NCBI RefSeq assembly: GCF_013318015.2
Contig: NZ_CP115843.1
Coordinates: 248,001 to 312,000, forward strand
DNA from: Agrobacterium tumefaciens
GTDB lineage: Bacteria; Pseudomonadota; Alphaproteobacteria; Rhizobiales; Rhizobiaceae
DNA length: 64,000 nt
Reading direction: 5' to 3'
The position numbers and the translations under genes were made by a program. Positions 53,850 to 63,510 of the stretch are shown piece after piece (the first letter of the stretch is position 1; each line of letters begins with the position of its first letter). The notes under the pieces are model-generated. The model saw nothing but the letters and a program-made list of their open reading frames with translations, ran no database searches and was not told the DNA's origin.

Positions 53850-54311
53850 ATGGGCCAGATCGCCACACGCCACTATCGGAAAGAGGATGCCAACGCTTGC
53901 TTGGCCATCTTCGATAGCAACGTACCAAGATTCTTTGGATCGGAAGAGCGTGTCGAATTTGCCCAATTCCTTGGTGAGGTGGACCGCTCGATGTTCCCTT
54001 ATCTCGTTCTCACGCTAGATGGCCGTATCGTCGCATGTGGTGGGCTGAGCATTGCTTCAGAACCGACGATGGTGTCTCTATCTTGGGGCATGGTCGATCA
54101 AGCCTATCATCGACGGGGACTCGGCACTCGCCTGACACGTGAAAGACTGAACCTGGCTCGATCTTCAGCAGGCATAGCCGAGGTTTCGATGGCGACGAGT
54201 CAACATACTAGTCGTTTTTACGAGAAACATGGCTTTAGGATTGAGCGGATCACACCGAATGGCTTTGCCGCCGGATTGGACCGATACGACATGACACTAC
54301 GTCTAGGGTAG
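53850..54311 (+). CDS. GNAT-family N-acetyltransferase
   Basis: 153 residues: 'IATRHYRKEDANACLAIFDSNVPRFF', 'VACGGLSIASEPTMVSLSWGMVDQAYHRRGLGTRLTRERLNLARSSAGIAEVSMATSQHTSRFYEKHGFRIERI'. The RRGLGT loop binds acetyl-CoA. Follows the Nudix gene after 83 bases including a terminator-like hairpin, so it is likely separately expressed. Substrate unknown. Confidence 0.9.
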   Translation: MGQIATRHYRKEDANACLAIFDSNVPRFFGSEERVEFAQFLGEVDRSMFPYLVLTLDGRIVACGGLSIASEPTMVSLSWGMVDQAYHRRGLGTRLTRERLNLARSSAGIAEVSMATSQHTSRFYEKHGFRIERITPNGFAAGLDRYDMTLRLG

Positions 54312-54532
54312 CAGAACTTCACGTCTCCTCTTGGCGCAAAGCGGTCGATTGGACTCCCGCAACAGACTGTCTGGGTTCCACCCCATTGCCGACGCTGGCT
54401 TTGAGCAGAGCGACTGCTTTTGGGACATCTTCGAAGTGAACCTAACGTCTCAAATTGCGCGCTTTTCAGCCTTTTCGCGCTACCTGCTACAGATTGAGTT
54501 GAGGCCGAAACATCTTCGCTGTCGTCCTACGG

Positions 54533-55072
54533 TCAATCGTCCCCACTAGACTTTGAGTCCGTCTCGGATGGCGTGGGCAAGATGTGAGGCACCGCTGCGA
54601 GAATGACCAAGACGATCGCGGTCGATAAGACGGCCGTTACCTCCATTCCCAGGCCGGCCATTACACCAATCGCGGCTGTCGCCCAGATACTGGCCGCTGT
54701 GGTGAGCCCTTCTACCTCCCGCTGCGCCGAGCGGATTATGATAGCACCCGCGCCGAGGAAGCCTATTCCTTGAACGACACCCTGCAGTACCCGTGACAGA
54801 TCGCCGATCTGCATGCCGCTCTGCAGTGGACCTAAAACGAAAAGTGCAGCACCTACGGCAACCAACATGTGAGTCCGCAAGCCAGCACTTCTGCCCTTGC
54901 TCTCGCGTTCGAACCCGAGAACCCCACCGAGTACCGCCGCGATCACAAGGCGCACAGTGATGCGAGTTATGGCCGACGCGTCTGGAACATCAGAGAATTC
55001 TTTGACTAACGTCCCCCAAACTGTGATTAGGCATGGAATAAGGACCCCGCAAATGGGGTGATCGGCGTCCAA
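54533..55072 (-). CDS. MgtC/SapB family membrane protein, 5' end altered by IS21
   Basis: About 165 conserved residues: 'DASAITRITVRLVIAAVLGGVLGFERESKGRSAGLRTHMLVAVGAALFVLG' and 'LQGVVQGIGFLGAGAIIIRSAQREVEGLTTAASIWATAAIGVMAGLG' are the MgtC signature, with four to five membrane segments. No ATG lies in frame near the conserved start, and the frame runs into the left end of the IS21 element (55054), where a TTG at 55072 could start it. The native promoter and start were probably displaced. Function in the family: virulence or magnesium stress. Confidence 0.82.
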   Translation of the reverse strand: MDADHPICGVLIPCLITVWGTLVKEFSDVPDASAITRITVRLVIAAVLGGVLGFERESKGRSAGLRTHMLVAVGAALFVLGPLQSGMQIGDLSRVLQGVVQGIGFLGAGAIIIRSAQREVEGLTTAASIWATAAIGVMAGLGMEVTAVLSTAIVLVILAAVPHILPTPSETDSKSSGDD

Positions 55073-55136
55073 ACGGGACCCCCATCTGCGATGGGGTTAC
55101 AACAGCCTCCGGTTTCATCGGAGGCTTTTTGTTTGG

Positions 55137-56636
55137 ATGCTTATTGTGGAAACAATTCTGAAGATACGGCGGCTAGCCCATGTTCAGGGCAAGTCGATCA
55201 AGGCGATCTGCCGGGAGTTGGGTATATCGCGGAAAGTGGTGCGGAAGGTTCTGCGCACCGATGAGACGGAGTTCAAATACGAACGGACCCGTCAACCTCA
55301 GCCGAAGCTCGGCCCCTGGCGCGATCAGCTCGATAGAATGCTGCTCGCCAATGAGGCCAAATCCTCTCGCGAACGGCTGACACTGATCCGGATATTCGAG
55401 GACTTGCGCGACCTCGGCTACGAGGGCGGTTACGACACAGTCCGGCGTTACGCCCGAACCTGGGCGAAGGAGCGCGGGTCCGTGACGGCGCAAGCCTATG
55501 TGCCGCTCTATTACGCGCCGGGCGAGGCCTACCAGTTCGACTGGAGCCACGAGATCGTCGTGCTGAACGGCGTGACGACGACGGTGAAGGTTGCGCATAT
55601 CCGGCTCTGCCACAGCCGGATGATGTATGTGAGAGCCTATCCGCGCGAGACGCAAGAGATGGTCTTCGACGCCCATGACAGGGCGTTCGCTTTCTTCGGC
55701 GGGGCCTGCACGCGCGGCATCTATGATAATATGAAGACCGCGGTGGAGACGGTCTTCGTCGGCAAGGAACGGCAATACAATCGCCGCTTCCTACAGATGT
55801 GCAGCCATTACCTGATCGAACCGGTGGCCTGCACGCCGGCGTCGGGATGGGAGAAAGGCCAGGTCGAGAACCAGGTCAATCTGGTGCGCGAACGCTTCTT
55901 CACGCCGCGGCTGCGCTTCAAATCCTACGATGAACTGAATGGCTGGTTGCTGGACAAGTGCATCAGTTACGCCCGCGCTCATAAGCACGTCGATCAGACG
56001 GAGCGCACGATCTGGGAGGTGTTCGATGCGGAGCGGCCGCACCTGGTCGGCTATCCCGGCAAATTCGACGGCTTCCACGCAGTGCAGGCCTCGATCGGCA
56101 AGACCTGCCTCGTGCGTTTCGACAACAACAAATACTCGGTGCTGTCCACGGCAGTCGGTCGTCCGGCCGAGATACATGCCTATGCCGATCGCATCATCAT
56201 CCGGCAGGATGGCGTGGAGATTGGCCAGCACGATCGCTGCTTCGGCCGTGGCGAGACGATCTATAATCCCTGGCATTACGTGCCGGTCCTGACCCGTAAG
56301 CCGGGAGCCCTGCGCAATGGTGCGCCTTTCCACGACTGGGTTTTGCCCGCCGCCATGGAGAAGGTGCGCCGCCGGCTGAAGGCCATGCATGACGGCGACC
56401 GGCAGATGGTGTCGATCCTCGAATGTGTGGGCCTGGACGGGCTCCCCGCCGTCGAAGCGGCCTGCCAGGAGGCGCTCGATCAGGGCGTGTTCTCGGCCGC
56501 TGTCATCATCAACATCCTGGCCCGCAAGCGTGACCCGCAGCCGGCCGCCATCCTTTCCATTCCCGATGCGCTTCGCCTGACCCACGAGCCTCTGGCCGAT
56601 TGCGCCCGTTACGACAGCCTCAGGAGGGCAAGCTGA
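55137..56636 (+). CDS. istA: IS21-family transposase IstA
   Basis: 499 residues. N-terminal helix-turn-helix ([30 protein letters not shown]), then the DDE integrase core: first Asp in '[14 protein letters not shown]', second in '[11 protein letters not shown]', Glu in '[17 protein letters not shown]'. C-terminal beta-barrel '[19 protein letters not shown]'. Complete, so the element may be active. Stops one base before istB. Confidence 0.95.
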   Translation: MLIVETILKIRRLAHVQGKSIKAICRELGISRKVVRKVLRTDETEFKYERTRQPQPKLGPWRDQLDRMLLANEAKSSRERLTLIRIFEDLRDLGYEGGYDTVRRYARTWAKERGSVTAQAYVPLYYAPGEAYQFDWSHEIVVLNGVTTTVKVAHIRLCHSRMMYVRAYPRETQEMVFDAHDRAFAFFGGACTRGIYDNMKTAVETVFVGKERQYNRRFLQMCSHYLIEPVACTPASGWEKGQVENQVNLVRERFFTPRLRFKSYDELNGWLLDKCISYARAHKHVDQTERTIWEVFDAERPHLVGYPGKFDGFHAVQASIGKTCLVRFDNNKYSVLSTAVGRPAEIHAYADRIIIRQDGVEIGQHDRCFGRGETIYNPWHYVPVLTRKPGALRNGAPFHDWVLPAAMEKVRRRLKAMHDGDRQMVSILECVGLDGLPAVEAACQEALDQGVFSAAVIINILARKRDPQPAAILSIPDALRLTHEPLADCARYDSLRRAS

Positions 56637-56637
56637 T

Positions 56638-57372
56638 ATGGAACGATCCCAAATCCTCGACATGATGGGCGCGCTGAAGCTGTTCGGCATGCGCAGCGCC
56701 TATGACGAGATCATGGCCTCCGGCATCAAGCGACAGCACGAACCGCCGCGCATCGTCGGTGACCTGCTTCAGTCGGAGATCGCCGAGAAGCAGGCACGTT
56801 CCATCAAGTACCAGATCACCGTGGCCAAGCTGCCGCTGGCCAAGGACATCGACGACTTCGACTTCACCGACACGCCGGTCAACGAAGGGCTCGTGCGCCA
56901 GCTTGCGACAGGAGCCTTCCTCGCCGAGCAGCACAATATCGTTCTGGTCGGCGGAACCGGCACGGGGAAGTCCCACCTGTCCATCGCGCTCGCACGCGCC
57001 CTAATCCGCAACGGCGCACGCGGACGCTTCTTCAACGTCGTCGACCTCGTCAATCGGCTCGAAACGGAGGCACGCAGCGGAAAGCAGGGGCGGCTGGCCG
57101 ACTTCATCACCAGACTCGACTTCGTCATCATGGACGAACTGGGCTATCTCCCATTTGCTCAGGCCGGCGGCCAGCTCCTCTTCCATCTCATCAGCAGGCT
57201 CTATGAGCGGACATCGATCATCGTCACGACGAACCTGGCCTTCGGCGAGTGGCCAGCCGTATTCGGCGATGCCAAAATGACCGCCGCTCTGCTCGACAGG
57301 CTCACCCACCATTGCGAGATCGTGGAAACCGGAAACGAATCCTGGCGCTTTAAAAACCGCTCTCAAAGCTAA
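56638..57372 (+). CDS. istB: IS21-family AAA+ helper ATPase IstB
   Basis: 244 residues. Walker A '[23 protein letters not shown]' (about 98-120), Walker B '[21 protein letters not shown]', sensor '[47 protein letters not shown]'. IstB selects the target and remodels DNA for IstA (family knowledge). Overlap-like spacing with istA suggests translational coupling. Confidence 0.95.
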   Translation: MERSQILDMMGALKLFGMRSAYDEIMASGIKRQHEPPRIVGDLLQSEIAEKQARSIKYQITVAKLPLAKDIDDFDFTDTPVNEGLVRQLATGAFLAEQHNIVLVGGTGTGKSHLSIALARALIRNGARGRFFNVVDLVNRLETEARSGKQGRLADFITRLDFVIMDELGYLPFAQAGGQLLFHLISRLYERTSIIVTTNLAFGEWPAVFGDAKMTAALLDRLTHHCEIVETGNESWRFKNRSQS

Positions 57373-57520
57373 AGCCGAAAAGACAAACAACCCGCGCCCG
57401 CAGGCCCCTGCGCTAAATGGAGAGCTCCGGGCCTACGCGCGCTGACCCGATGCAACCAGAGGCAGGGGTCCCTTTTGGGAGCCGATAAGGGGTCCCGTTA
57501 CGACGCCGATTGACACCCCA

Positions 57521-57618
57521 AACTTCGTCTCCCACGGTCGCATCCTTATGTCGTTCGCAAATTTGGCATGTAAACGAGGTGCCATACAAACGCTGCGCTG
57601 GCAACTTCACTGCCGCCA
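57521..57618 (-). pseudogene. Fragment of a gene interrupted by the IS21 element
   Basis: Minus-strand frame MAAVKLPAQRLYGTSFTC...CERHKDATVGDEV with a CxxC pair runs straight into the right IS end at 57520. It could be the 5' part of a small gene broken by the insertion. No continuation is recognisable on the other side of the element (below 55054), so part may have been deleted. Confidence 0.35.
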
Positions 57619-58226
57619 TCGTCACCCGTGAGGGTAACTTTTGTGCCGATAGGGGGGAATAACAGCCGTCTCGCACCGTCAATTGCCGCGGGATGCCTTC
57701 CCCCAACCGTCCAGCGGAGCGATTGCTCGTGCGAGCGCAAGCAGCAAGCAGCAAGCACCGGGATGTAAAGCCATGTCTGCATTTAGGTACGGGCAAACAC
57801 GGTGTCTATGACTGGAATGAAGGCGCGAAGCGGAAATGATTTCTGTTGTCGGCCCTTGGTAGTCGTGAGGCCGACCGAACGGGCAGATTGGGATCTACTT
57901 CCTGCCGCTCCATTCTCGGAAAGCCGCCTGATAAATGCAACCAGCCCCAACACCGAAAACCTGCTGTGGTCGGCGGCGCTGTGTCGTAGTCGGGCTCGTC
58001 CGCCGGGAACGCATCGACATAGCCGAAATCTACGACAGAAGTTCTCTGACAGACCGCGGTCTCAGAAGAAAATGCCGTTCGTCACGTCCCGATCCGTGAT
58101 GATCGTCAAATGAATCGACACATCGGCAGTCTTCTCAACATACTTGCTGCCCACGTCGACTCTCTTCGGTGGGCTCGCTCTGGGACGATCGAGCGCAAGC
58201 TCATCGTGAACCTTTGGCAGTACAAG
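57619..58226. other. 600-bp region without a supported gene
   Basis: Between the IS21 scar and the LuxR gene. Frames are short and mutually overlapping with no credible start or motif. Nothing else seen. Confidence 0.4.
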
Positions 58227-58937
58227 CTAGATCAGTCCCAGCTTTGTGGCCAACGCAGTTGTCTGCGGGAGTGTGACGGTCTTAAGTTTCCGTCGAATGT
58301 TCTTCATATGAAAATTCACAGTATGGTGTGTCATGTTTTCGAGGAGGGCTATCTCCTGGGTCGTTTTCCCTTCGGCGGCCCACTTGAGCACCATTGACTG
58401 CCGCGCCGTCAGTTCGATGGCCGGTGCTCTGATCGATGCCGCCTCGGTTGCCTCCACGCACATGTGGAGTAATGCCACAGCGTTTGCACTCAGAACAGGC
58501 TGTAGTTGGTATTTGTGGGGCAACGTTACATCGCCGGTGAAAAGTGAGAGGGTGAACAAATCGCTGAAAGGCGCCATCACGGGCATGCATATGCCGGCCC
58601 TGATGCCCGCCTCGTTGGCACTGGAATAGAATTCTTGGTGGGGTCCGCGTGCGAGTTTTCCCTTATGCTCAAAATCAAAGACAAACGGTGCCATTATTTC
58701 ACGGGCCTGGGCGAGGATTGGATCGATCCTGTCAAAACGCTCCTGCCCATATTTGTCCAGCCACCCATCTGGGGCATTGGACAGGATGGAGTTTCCCAAT
58801 CTGGGGTGATGGAGAGTCAGCGCATGATAATAGTCAAACCCCAGCTCTTGGGTCAGGTGATCGAGTAGTTCTGTAGTCGCTCGGCTGGTTTTCATCATGG
58901 ACGTCGTATCGATCAATTTGTGTAGCCAGAGTTTCAT
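58227..58937 (-). CDS. LuxR-family quorum-sensing regulator (second, downstream of luxI)
   Basis: 236 residues from ATG 58937, whose ATGA overlaps the luxI stop. N-terminal autoinducer domain (LGFDYYHALTLHHPRL ... DGWLDKYGQERFDRIDPILAQA), retaining Trp, Tyr and Asp of the acyl-HSL pocket but with Phe where the second Trp is usual (FVFDFEHK). C-terminal LuxR helix-turn-helix 'IELTARQSMVLKWAAEGKTTQEIALLENMTHHTVNFHMKNIRRKL'. Probably responds to the signal made by the adjacent synthase. Confidence 0.88.
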   Translation of the reverse strand: MKLWLHKLIDTTSMMKTSRATTELLDHLTQELGFDYYHALTLHHPRLGNSILSNAPDGWLDKYGQERFDRIDPILAQAREIMAPFVFDFEHKGKLARGPHQEFYSSANEAGIRAGICMPVMAPFSDLFTLSLFTGDVTLPHKYQLQPVLSANAVALLHMCVEATEAASIRAPAIELTARQSMVLKWAAEGKTTQEIALLENMTHHTVNFHMKNIRRKLKTVTLPQTTALATKLGLI

Positions 58938-59716
58938 CCGAGGTATTTTCCTCCCATCCTTGAGAGACACGTCTGGCTGCTGGCTGCGTTGCAGGTCCAG
59001 AAGACCTCCGTTTTTCTAAGAGGTTTGATGTGGTCCGAGCCTCGAGGCGTTTGTCCTGCGGCCGCTTCTGACGCCGCTGGCAAAAATCGCCTGTATAGAG
59101 GTTGTGCAACCCGAAGGACTGTTCGCATCTGATTGAGAGTTTCGTCTGAAACGGCGAACACGCCACAACACACCGGGAGCCGGCCGTAACCATCGGCACG
59201 GCCAATCTCCTCCACGATCAATCCCGCTCGCCGGTATACTCTCTCCATTGGCGGCTCGTAGTTTGACACAAGTGTTTTGATGCCATGCGCGAAGGCGCAT
59301 TCGAACAGGGCCAGCAAAAGGAACCCAAACGCTCTAGATGGGCTGAGCGTCGGTTGAGACGCTCTGAGGAGGTCGACATCAAGGCACATTCGTGTGCCTT
59401 CCCATGTGGCTGGAGACACCAGATCCTTTGCCGGCAAAGTTCGCCTGAATACATCATGCAGCAATGTCGGCCCTGTCGTCGGCATGAGCCGTACCGTGCC
59501 ATAGAGATGGTGCGCGTCCTTGTCACACCAGACCAGGTAAACGGCTCCTAGACCGTCATAAGCGTCCCGTTCAAGGCCGTGATGCACATCGACCTGCCAG
59601 CCAAGACAATCGTGAAAAACCCGCTTCCGCAATCGGAACGACTGCTCCAGCAGGCCTGCGTACCGATAATGCTGATATGGTTGGATAAGAAGGAACACGA
59701 GCCAATCTCCGATCAT
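58934..59716 (-). CDS. LuxI-family acyl-homoserine-lactone synthase
   Basis: About 260 residues. Conserved 'LLEQSFRLRKRVFHDCLGWQV' (Arg, Phe, Trp of the active site), 'LERDAYDGLGAVYLVW', 'LYGTVRLMPTTGPTLLHDVF' and 'TWEGTRMCLD' (the Glu-x-x-Arg motif). LuxI enzymes join S-adenosylmethionine with an acyl-ACP. The C terminus is about 45 residues longer than usual (SEAAAGQTPRGSDHIKPLRK...) and overlaps the downstream luxR. Start uncertain: ATG 59716 is assumed, ATG 59755 is possible. Confidence 0.88.
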   Translation of the reverse strand: MIGDWLVFLLIQPYQHYRYAGLLEQSFRLRKRVFHDCLGWQVDVHHGLERDAYDGLGAVYLVWCDKDAHHLYGTVRLMPTTGPTLLHDVFRRTLPAKDLVSPATWEGTRMCLDVDLLRASQPTLSPSRAFGFLLLALFECAFAHGIKTLVSNYEPPMERVYRRAGLIVEEIGRADGYGRLPVCCGVFAVSDETLNQMRTVLRVAQPLYRRFLPAASEAAAGQTPRGSDHIKPLRKTEVFWTCNAASSQTCLSRMGGKYLG

Positions 59717-59854
59717 GTGTCGGAATAGGATGCACGTAAATCCCCGGTTGCCCATTGCTACAGATGGGCACAATCAATTGAGGTATTGCGCCGAAAATTG
59801 AAGGTCTATGGTTGTTGTGCCACGAGGGTGAAAGTCCGGGTTCGTGCTGCTAAA

Positions 59855-60574
59855 TCAGATGTTGATCAGCCTGAACTTCATCGCCTGGACCGCGGCGGAT
59901 GAAATAGTTGCGCATCCAAGCTTTAACCGGCCCGACTTGAGGTAGCTTCTTGCCGTATGCTCCGAAATTCCGAGAATGAGTGCAATATCCTTGTGGTCTT
60001 TTCCGCGTGCTACCCATGATAGGCACTCCCGCTCGCGAGCACTAAGACCCGGAACAGGGTCTTCTCCGCCATGAATCTCCGTGATCGCCTTCATATGGAT
60101 CTGATAGGCGATTTCGATCCAGTCTGACCTATTTCCTGCAACAAGTCTGTCCCAGCCTTTCGGGTCGTACTCCGCACTGAGGGAGAAGATCGCCCGCCGG
60201 CCAACCCTGTCTGTAACGGGGATCGAATAACCGAACTCTCCGACGCCATGCTGCCGGGCATCATCAAAGAATGCTGCGATTTCGGGCGTCATTTCGAATT
60301 CACGCCAGTCGAATGGAAGCTGCCGCAAAAAGCCCTGTTGAACAACAGGATCGACCTGGACATATCGCTTCAGGAAATACCGTGCGATCCATTCCGGACT
60401 GTAAGTCGATTGAACAAATGGTGCATCAAGGTCGCTGATCACAGTTGCGGTGAGATGATAGGTGACGAAATCTACGTCGTAAATTTCCTGAACACATAAA
60501 AGAGCCTCATAGACTGTGGGGGCATCTGTGATTGTCTCGATAGCCTTGGCGAGATTCGCAGACACTGTTTTCAT
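59855..60574 (-). CDS. LuxR-family quorum-sensing regulator (first, upstream of luxI)
   Basis: 239 residues. Autoinducer domain with the full set of pocket residues: 'STYSPEWIARYFLKRYVQVDPVVQQGFLRQLPFDWREFE' (Trp, Tyr, Asp, Trp) and 'FGYSIPVTDRVGRRAIFSLSAEYD'. DNA-binding domain 'GLSARERECLSWVARGKDHKDIALILGISEHTARSYLKSGRLKLG'. It precedes luxI by 138 bases on the same strand. It is the classic partner position; the downstream LuxR would be an additional receptor. Confidence 0.92.
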   Translation of the reverse strand: MKTVSANLAKAIETITDAPTVYEALLCVQEIYDVDFVTYHLTATVISDLDAPFVQSTYSPEWIARYFLKRYVQVDPVVQQGFLRQLPFDWREFEMTPEIAAFFDDARQHGVGEFGYSIPVTDRVGRRAIFSLSAEYDPKGWDRLVAGNRSDWIEIAYQIHMKAITEIHGGEDPVPGLSARERECLSWVARGKDHKDIALILGISEHTARSYLKSGRLKLGCATISSAAVQAMKFRLINI

Positions 60575-61385
60575 GCGGTAATCCTTTTTGATGTGAGGTG
60601 AGTCTCACGGCGCACGCGACAAGCACCTCATTCCCCATGGGCGCTCAACGACAACGCGCCAGCGTTTTAGAGGACCGACATCCTCATGATTTTGCCGCTC
60701 GTCTTTCGGTTGAAGCCGTGGCAGGCTGTACCGCGTTCAGCTTTATTGTTCGGCTATCGGCTCGACATTGGGGAACGATCGCTTCAAAACCGGCACCTTG
60801 CCAACATTTTTCTAGCGTTGGTCAGCGTCCCGCTCGGTCGCTGATAGCTCGCCCGTCAGGAGTCACGCCGAGCGACCGTCTTGGTCTGGCAGCTGCATCT
60901 TTCCGTTGCGGGCTATGTAGCTTCCAACCAGACCGCAGCGATGGCGTGGTAGCCCGGATGCCTGTTGCCCGTTGGTGGAGGCATCAACTTCGGCAACATA
61001 GATAGCCGTTTCGCACAGCCGTTTATGGCTGCTTGGATGATGCAGTGAAAATTTAAATGTAACGACGCCACGTTTCCGATCTCGCTGCCAAGCGTTCGAT
61101 ACGAAGCCATCCCTGGTCTTTCCGCTCTTCGATGTGGTCAAATGTCCGTCCCTGCAATGATCGTCCTGCGAGTAGCCAAACTGTGTCGGCGGCCACCGTC
61201 TCCCCTGATAACAAACATAAATTTCAAATTTGCCACAACGCGCCACGTTTGGCGACTACTACTTCTAGTAGTCGATTTCACATCGAAAATGGGAGAAAGT
61301 AGTGTGTCGATTGTAGGTATGTTGGTTCGATGCAGGAGATAACAGCCCTGCTTTTGTAGGGTGCTGCCGACGCAAAGGACATTTG
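60575..61385. other. 810-bp non-coding region with a hairpin
   Basis: Divergent promoter region between the LuxR operon and the response-regulator gene. CGACTACTA-cttc-TAGTAGTCG (61253-61274) is a perfect 9-bp stem with a tetraloop, 112 bases upstream of ATG 61386, and could be an operator or leader structure. No gene is supported. Confidence 0.5.
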
Positions 61386-62120
61386 ATGAAAAAATTGATC
61401 CTGATCGGTTCGGTTGATGCGGACTTCTTCCTCCTCCTTTCACATATTCTGGGAGTTGAGGGTTATCAGGTTCGGATGGCCAGAGGCGTGGAAGAGATGT
61501 CGCACCTGGCCGACGATCACCAGGTCATGGCTATACTGCTTGACTGCAGACCTGATCCCTTTCCCGCGGTTGAGGTCTGTGACAGGATCAAGGGAAATCA
61601 TCGCACGGCGGGCGTCCCCGTGCTCGCGATCATTGGTGCGGGCGCCGAGGGGCAATATGTCGATATGCAGCGCGCCGGCGCCGAAGAATGTTTCGTCCGG
61701 CCATTTGCGCCGGTCAAGCTGCTTGAATATCTGCGCAAGCGTACGCTCAGCCGGGCACTGCCTCGAGCGCGATCAGGCCAGTTGTCCTATGGCGGCATTG
61801 AGATTAATTTCGAGCATCATCGGGTTTCAAGAAACGGTCTAAACGTTCATTTGGGACCACTGGAATTTGCTGTGTTGTCGCACTTAATGGAGCGACCGAC
61901 CGAAATTTGCCGGCGGGCGGAGCTCATGAGTGCGGTGTGGCCAGGTCTGCATCATGTAGAAGAGCGCACACTGAACGTCCACATAGGCCGATTGCGAAAG
62001 AGACTGAACGGGAACGGGCAACCCGATCTTATCCGCACCGTCCGGGGTGTCGGCTACATTCTGGAATCCCCTGCGCATCAGGCTCCAGACGGTTTGGGGG
62101 ACGATCGTAATGTCTCATAA
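61386..62120 (+). CDS. OmpR-type response regulator with atypical receiver domain
   Basis: 244 residues. The receiver domain (1-120) keeps an Asp at 53 (MAILLDCRP), but lacks the usual acidic pair at the start (LIGSVDADF instead of IVEDD), the switch Thr (AIIGAG) and the conserved Lys before Pro-Phe (here Arg105, FVRPF). A winged-helix DNA-binding domain follows (LSYGGIEINFEHHRVSRNG ... LGPLEFAVLSHLMERP ... EERTLNVHIGRLRKRL ... LIRTVRGVGYIL). It may work without phosphorylation. Overlaps the amidohydrolase gene by 11 bases, so both are co-expressed. No sensor kinase is nearby. Confidence 0.9.
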   Translation: MKKLILIGSVDADFFLLLSHILGVEGYQVRMARGVEEMSHLADDHQVMAILLDCRPDPFPAVEVCDRIKGNHRTAGVPVLAIIGAGAEGQYVDMQRAGAEECFVRPFAPVKLLEYLRKRTLSRALPRARSGQLSYGGIEINFEHHRVSRNGLNVHLGPLEFAVLSHLMERPTEICRRAELMSAVWPGLHHVEERTLNVHIGRLRKRLNGNGQPDLIRTVRGVGYILESPAHQAPDGLGDDRNVS

Positions 62121-63510
62121 TCGGCTCGACAGGATCATACGCGGTGCGTCCGTGATTACTGGAGATGGCGCGACATTTCATGAAAATGCATCCATCGGTA
62201 TCGGAGAGGGCCGAATTGTTTTCGTCCAGCCAGGAGATATATCCATCAATCCTGATGAGATCGACGTCATCGACGCTCACGGCCACACGATTATCCCGGG
62301 CGTTATCAATGCGCATGCCCATGGCTGCGTCTGCGGGCCATCCATGCCGAGCGGGTCGTCTCCTGTCGATAGGGACGTGATCGACTGGAACAGGAACAGG
62401 CACCTCCTCGAGGGGACGACGACATTGTTGAATGTATGCGGTTTGGCATTGGCTGATGAGGCGTTTGCGGGCGATCCACATCCGCTTGATGTCCATATCT
62501 CCACAGCGCACACCCCTTCCAATATCGAAGCCGCCTTGGCAATCGATGGCGCCGGTCTTTCCGAACGACATCGACATGCATCCATCGATGATGCTTTGTC
62601 TCAAGGAGCAAAAGCTCTTGGCGAGGTTGGCGGGGGCCAGACACTGGGAGGCGGTGCACAGGAATACCGGTTCATTCCAGAGGCGATGAAACGGGCGACG
62701 GAACGGGAGGTATCACCTCTGGTTTCACGCCAGTTGCGAAATGCCGTGGTCGGCCGATACCTGAAAGTCGAGGATGGAGTTTCCGATCGCGAATTGCAGG
62801 AGATACTCAACGAATGCGGTCTGTCCGATGTCTGCAGCGTGCGAACCGTCCGTCAGGTCATTCTCGCGTCCGTAATGCCACCGGTCGACCTCGCGCTGAG
62901 AGGCTTTGAGGAGGTGGCGCGAGAAGCCGCGCGTGTGGGCTTCCCGGCGATTTTTCACAATTCTGCGCCGTCGGTCCAACGTCTGATCGAAGTCGCTGAG
63001 AAATACCCCCACGCAAACATCGTCGCGGGTCATACGAACCATCCGATGTTTCTGCCGGATGAATCCGTATCATTCGCCCACGAACTGCGACGGCGTGGCG
63101 TCACCATCGATGTCTCAACGCTCGACAGCATCCAGACTCGTTGGCGCAATAATCCGGCGAATTTCGACGCCCTGATCGAGGCCGGATGCGTCGATACGAT
63201 CTCGACTGACTATGCCGGCGGCCATTGGGACAGCATCCTCGTGGCAATCCAGCGCATTGTTAACAAGAAGCAGATGTCACCGGCTGCAGCTGTCGCATTG
63301 GCGACCGGGAACGTCGCACGCGCCTTTCCACAATTGGCAAGCGATCGCGGTTTGATCGAGAAGGGCAGGCGCGCCGATCTCGCGATCGTCGATCGTGTCA
63401 ACCTGGGCCGCGTCCGTCACGTTATCATCCATGGCAAGGTGGTGGTCTGGAATGGAACGATCAAAGGCAATAGTTCGGGCGCTTCTACGGCCAAGCGAAG
63501 CGATCAATAA
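62110..63510 (+). CDS. Amidohydrolase family protein (enamidase-like)
   Basis: 466 residues. Metal-dependent amidohydrolase: 'VIDAHGHTIIPGVINAHAHG' (HxH at 69/71), 'GEVGGGQTLGGGAQEYRFIP' , 'FPAIFHNSAPSVQRLIEVAEKYPHANIVAGHTNHPMF' (two more ligand His) and 'TISTDYAGGHWDS' (Asp). The C-terminal 'ALATGNVARAFPQLASDRGLIEKGRRADLAIVD' closes the barrel. General architecture resembles enamidases and dihydroorotase-like hydrolases of N-heterocycle breakdown; the exact substrate is unknown. Confidence 0.85.
   Translation: MSHNRLDRIIRGASVITGDGATFHENASIGIGEGRIVFVQPGDISINPDEIDVIDAHGHTIIPGVINAHAHGCVCGPSMPSGSSPVDRDVIDWNRNRHLLEGTTTLLNVCGLALADEAFAGDPHPLDVHISTAHTPSNIEAALAIDGAGLSERHRHASIDDALSQGAKALGEVGGGQTLGGGAQEYRFIPEAMKRATEREVSPLVSRQLRNAVVGRYLKVEDGVSDRELQEILNECGLSDVCSVRTVRQVILASVMPPVDLALRGFEEVAREAARVGFPAIFHNSAPSVQRLIEVAEKYPHANIVAGHTNHPMFLPDESVSFAHELRRRGVTIDVSTLDSIQTRWRNNPANFDALIEAGCVDTISTDYAGGHWDSILVAIQRIVNKKQMSPAAAVALATGNVARAFPQLASDRGLIEKGRRADLAIVDRVNLGRVRHVIIHGKVVVWNGTIKGNSSGASTAKRSDQ

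Larger units (their letters stand above)
55054..57520 (+). mobile_element. IS21-family insertion sequence
   Basis: Terminal inverted repeats: left TGGGGTGATCGGCGTC..AACGGGACCCC (from 55054) and right, read inward, TGGGGTGTCAATCGGCGTC..AACGGGACCCC (from 57520), with TG/CA ends. Length 2467 bp with istA and istB, both intact. An internal terminator (GCCTCCG-gtttcat-CGGAGGC-TTTTT, 55105-55130) shields istA from outside transcription. No clear target duplication is seen (flanks GCAAA and AACTT). Confidence 0.9.

Noticed and set aside
47264..54311. Classical integron cassette array
   Set aside because: Gene orientations are mixed and the repeat lacks the GTTRRRY core sites of attC; no IntI with its extra helix is seen. 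Retained only as an integron-like hypothesis.
60598..61246. Open frames on both strands between the LuxR and response-regulator genes
   Set aside because: They overlap each other, lack ribosome sites and have no recognisable motifs.
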